Assembly: GCA_009823395.1 (NCBI GenBank)
Contig: CM020503.1
Span: 1,139,001 to 1,203,000, forward strand
Reading direction: 5' to 3'
Source of the DNA: Thamnaconus septentrionalis
Taxonomy: Eukaryota; Chordata; Actinopteri; Tetraodontiformes; Monacanthidae
Length of the DNA: 64,000 nucleotides
Made by a program: the position numbers and the translations under genes. The stretch's first letter is position 1. The number at the start of each line of letters is the position of its first letter. Of this stretch, positions 62,001-64,000 are shown one piece after another. The notes under the pieces were generated by a model that did not search any database, was not told the DNA's origin, and worked only from the letters and a program-made list of their open reading frames with translations.

Positions 62001-64000
62001 GTGAGTACGAGCCAACACACACACACACACCCGAACAGTACTCCAGTACTTCAAGCACTCCACTGAACCTCTGAGGGTCAAGTGTCGCTGTAAATCAGAC
62101 GGTGCCTCTGTTAGACTGGTCTGTGTCTCCCCAACCTGGATCTGAATGAGCCTGATATCCCCTTACTTCTGTTCTCACACACACACACAGACACGCACAC
62201 ACGCAACGCAGACTCTCCAAAGCAGGTGGTTTATACCTTAGTCCCAGGACCCCCCCAACCCACCACGTTATCCTCCTATGTATGTGCATATGCGCGCACG
62301 TGTGTGTGTCCGTACATGTGTGCACGCGCACCCAGACTGGAACAGTGAGCACTTTACAGCGAGCGGGAGGCCCCATGCGTGACTCTCCATCCAACAGCCC
62401 TAACAAGGTTTGTCATTTAATGGTTTAACTGTTCCAGTGATGCATGTAACACCGCTGCCATTACAGGGTGGTGATTTATTGTGCAGTGGCGGCAGCGGCG
62501 GGCGGCGGGCGAGGCCTCTCCGAGCAGCGGGCCGGTCTCTGGGCGGCGGTACAATCCCATCCTTGTAAACAAAACACAGAGTAAACATTGGCGCCATTTT
62601 CCCTCCTGGGGGCTGCTGCTCTCTGTTTATGTCATTCCACAAGTGCCAAGTAAATCAGTCAGCGGAGTCAGTGTGTGTGTGTGTGTGCTCGTGTGTGCGT
62701 GTGCACCAGGTAAAAATCTCCATTACAACTAAGACCTTCTGCCCTCACATTTCTGCTGAGGAAAAGTCAACAAGTGTCTGTGGGCGCCAGTTAGTGGTTT
62801 AAAGAGTAGTAAATGCTGCTGCATAAAGTAAAGTGCTGCATTTGATCCCAACCATATAAAAGACGCACATGCATCTGAAAAAATATATATACAGCATAGG
62901 AAAATAAAAACACAGTCACTGTCATAGTTCAATGCGATGACCGTTGATGGTTTGATGTCTTTGATCTGTTCTATAATTCATGACGCCTCATAGTTCGCCC
63001 TCACCTGCAGTGTAAATCTTAGTGAAACTTTATGACACATTAAGACGTCAAATAAATACATGACACATTTACCACAAAACACTTGATCCAGTGTTTCTCC
63101 AAACACAAGCGATGCCTTGTGCTGCTCTGTTGCTTCACTTCAAATGGAAATAACCTCCTTTTTTTTGACGCATTTAATGTGCCGGTAAGATCAGATTTCC
63201 AGATAGTGCACTGCAGGTGGAAACAATGCCAATTACATAAATGCAGCTTGCGCTAATCTGCCCGTGGAGCTTCACTTGGATCCTGGAAGCATCAGTGGCT
63301 GTTTTCTCTAATTTGCTTGACTATTAGCACGCTGCAGGTGGGCAGAGCAGAGTGGAAGTGGGAAGGCTTTAAAATTAATATTTTGACATTATCTTCAGGA
63401 CATTTCGCCATCATATAACATCATTTTTATCTATTTCTTTTTCAATAAAATCAACATTATACCAGAAAACAAGCTAGTTCTGATCGCCAGTGCTGTATAG
63501 GGAGGTTTGACCACCAGACCCACTCGCCTCACCACTTAGCCCTCTCCCGCCGTTCTCCTCTTTCACATTTACTTGTGCGCTTCCTAACCCTCGCGGAGAT
63601 AAAGGGGTCTGGCCAAATAGCAGACCATCATTTTAATGGCACACTCCAAATCAAGGACTTTGATTTCAAGTGCGGCCGCTTGATTACCGCTACTTCAAAG
63701 GTCTGCGCTCCGTATCCACTGGTTGAAGAGATTCACCTTGTTCTTGTTTCCCGCTACTCGTGATGAGTAATATACTGTGCTGTTTGAGCGTCGTGGAGGG
63801 CCTTCCTGTATGAATGAATGGACTCTTTATTCGTGCACCAACAGTGCCCAGCCCTGCGGGTTTTACAAGACACAAAAAAAAAAGGACTGTTACAGCCATC
63901 GCGAACAAGTCATACAGTTAAATTCATTTCACGGTAACAAAATTGAAGAAATACAATTAAAGCCTGTTCCTAAACAAAATATTCTGCCTTTTCTCCCTGG
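62001..64000 (+). other. ankfn1: ankfn1 intron 8 (runs off the window)
   Basis: No further exon was recognised. Repeat-poor blocks at about 62400-62640, 63170-63340 and 63590-63770 look like candidate regulatory elements. The last has facing TCF/LEF-like words (ATCAAGG, CTTTGATT, TTCAAAGG) around a GCGGCCGC core. Confidence 0.6.
63590..63770. promoter_or_regulatory. Candidate TCF/LEF-type regulatory element
   Basis: AATCAAGGACTTTGATTTCA and CTTGATTACC plus TTCAAAGG lie within 60 bp (63648-63700), a density of TCF/LEF-like words above background, with no simple repeats. Function is inferred. Confidence 0.25.

Overview
The window reads as a piece of a ray-finned (teleost) fish nuclear genome. 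Genes are split by GT-AG introns, microsatellites are dense (long CA/GT, TTA, CT and TA runs), and fish-type tRNA-derived SINEs and short non-autonomous hAT elements are scattered throughout. Four genes can be recognised from their predicted proteins: hlf (+), smim36 (-), tmem100 (-) and the 5' part of ankfn1 (+). This matches, in order and orientation, the HLF-SMIM36-TMEM100-ANKFN1 block of human 17q22 as I recall it. MMD and PCTP, which lie in that human block, were not found here. I saw no CRISPR array, rRNA or convincing tRNA, and nothing prokaryotic.

Layout. 1-0.6 kb is upstream sequence. 0.6-12.6 kb is hlf: a CpG-rich promoter and 5'UTR, four coding exons (964-1084, 3322-3672, 8823-9037, 10118-10333; 300 aa) and a 3'UTR with proximal and distal poly(A) signals. 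12.6-19.1 kb is intergenic and holds a Tol2-like hAT remnant and a truncated SINE. 19.16-19.71 kb is the smim36 coding exon. 24.33-24.72 kb is the tmem100 coding exon, with a possible non-coding exon near 25.4 kb. 25.7-32.4 kb is intergenic with one eroded coding-like frame. From about 32.4 kb to the end is ankfn1: a CpG-rich candidate promoter and eight coding exons (434 codons, ending inside the ankyrin repeats). The fibronectin III and later exons lie beyond the window. Its 15-kb intron 5 (42.7-57.9 kb) collects most of the mobile elements.

Biology. HLF is a PAR-bZIP clock-output transcription factor. ANKFN1 is the vertebrate relative of Drosophila banderuola/wide awake. TMEM100 is a two-pass membrane protein of endothelium and sensory neurons. 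SMIM36 is a one-pass protein of unknown role. The most interesting cis-signal is at hlf: perfect PAR-bZIP (D-box) sites in intron 1, intron 2 and just 3' of the gene, plus a run of five CACGTG E-boxes in intron 2. This suggests auto- or cross-regulation by PAR-bZIP/NFIL3 factors together with CLOCK/BMAL-type input. Other points of note are a NAGNAG acceptor in ankfn1, a divergent pair of CTCF-like motifs, perfect short hairpins, and mobile elements with readable target-site duplications. I found no evidence for a wholly new biological system; the locus is an ordinary, well-preserved vertebrate synteny block with informative regulatory and mobile-element detail. All exon borders were deduced by eye from splice signals, reading-frame phase and protein recognition.
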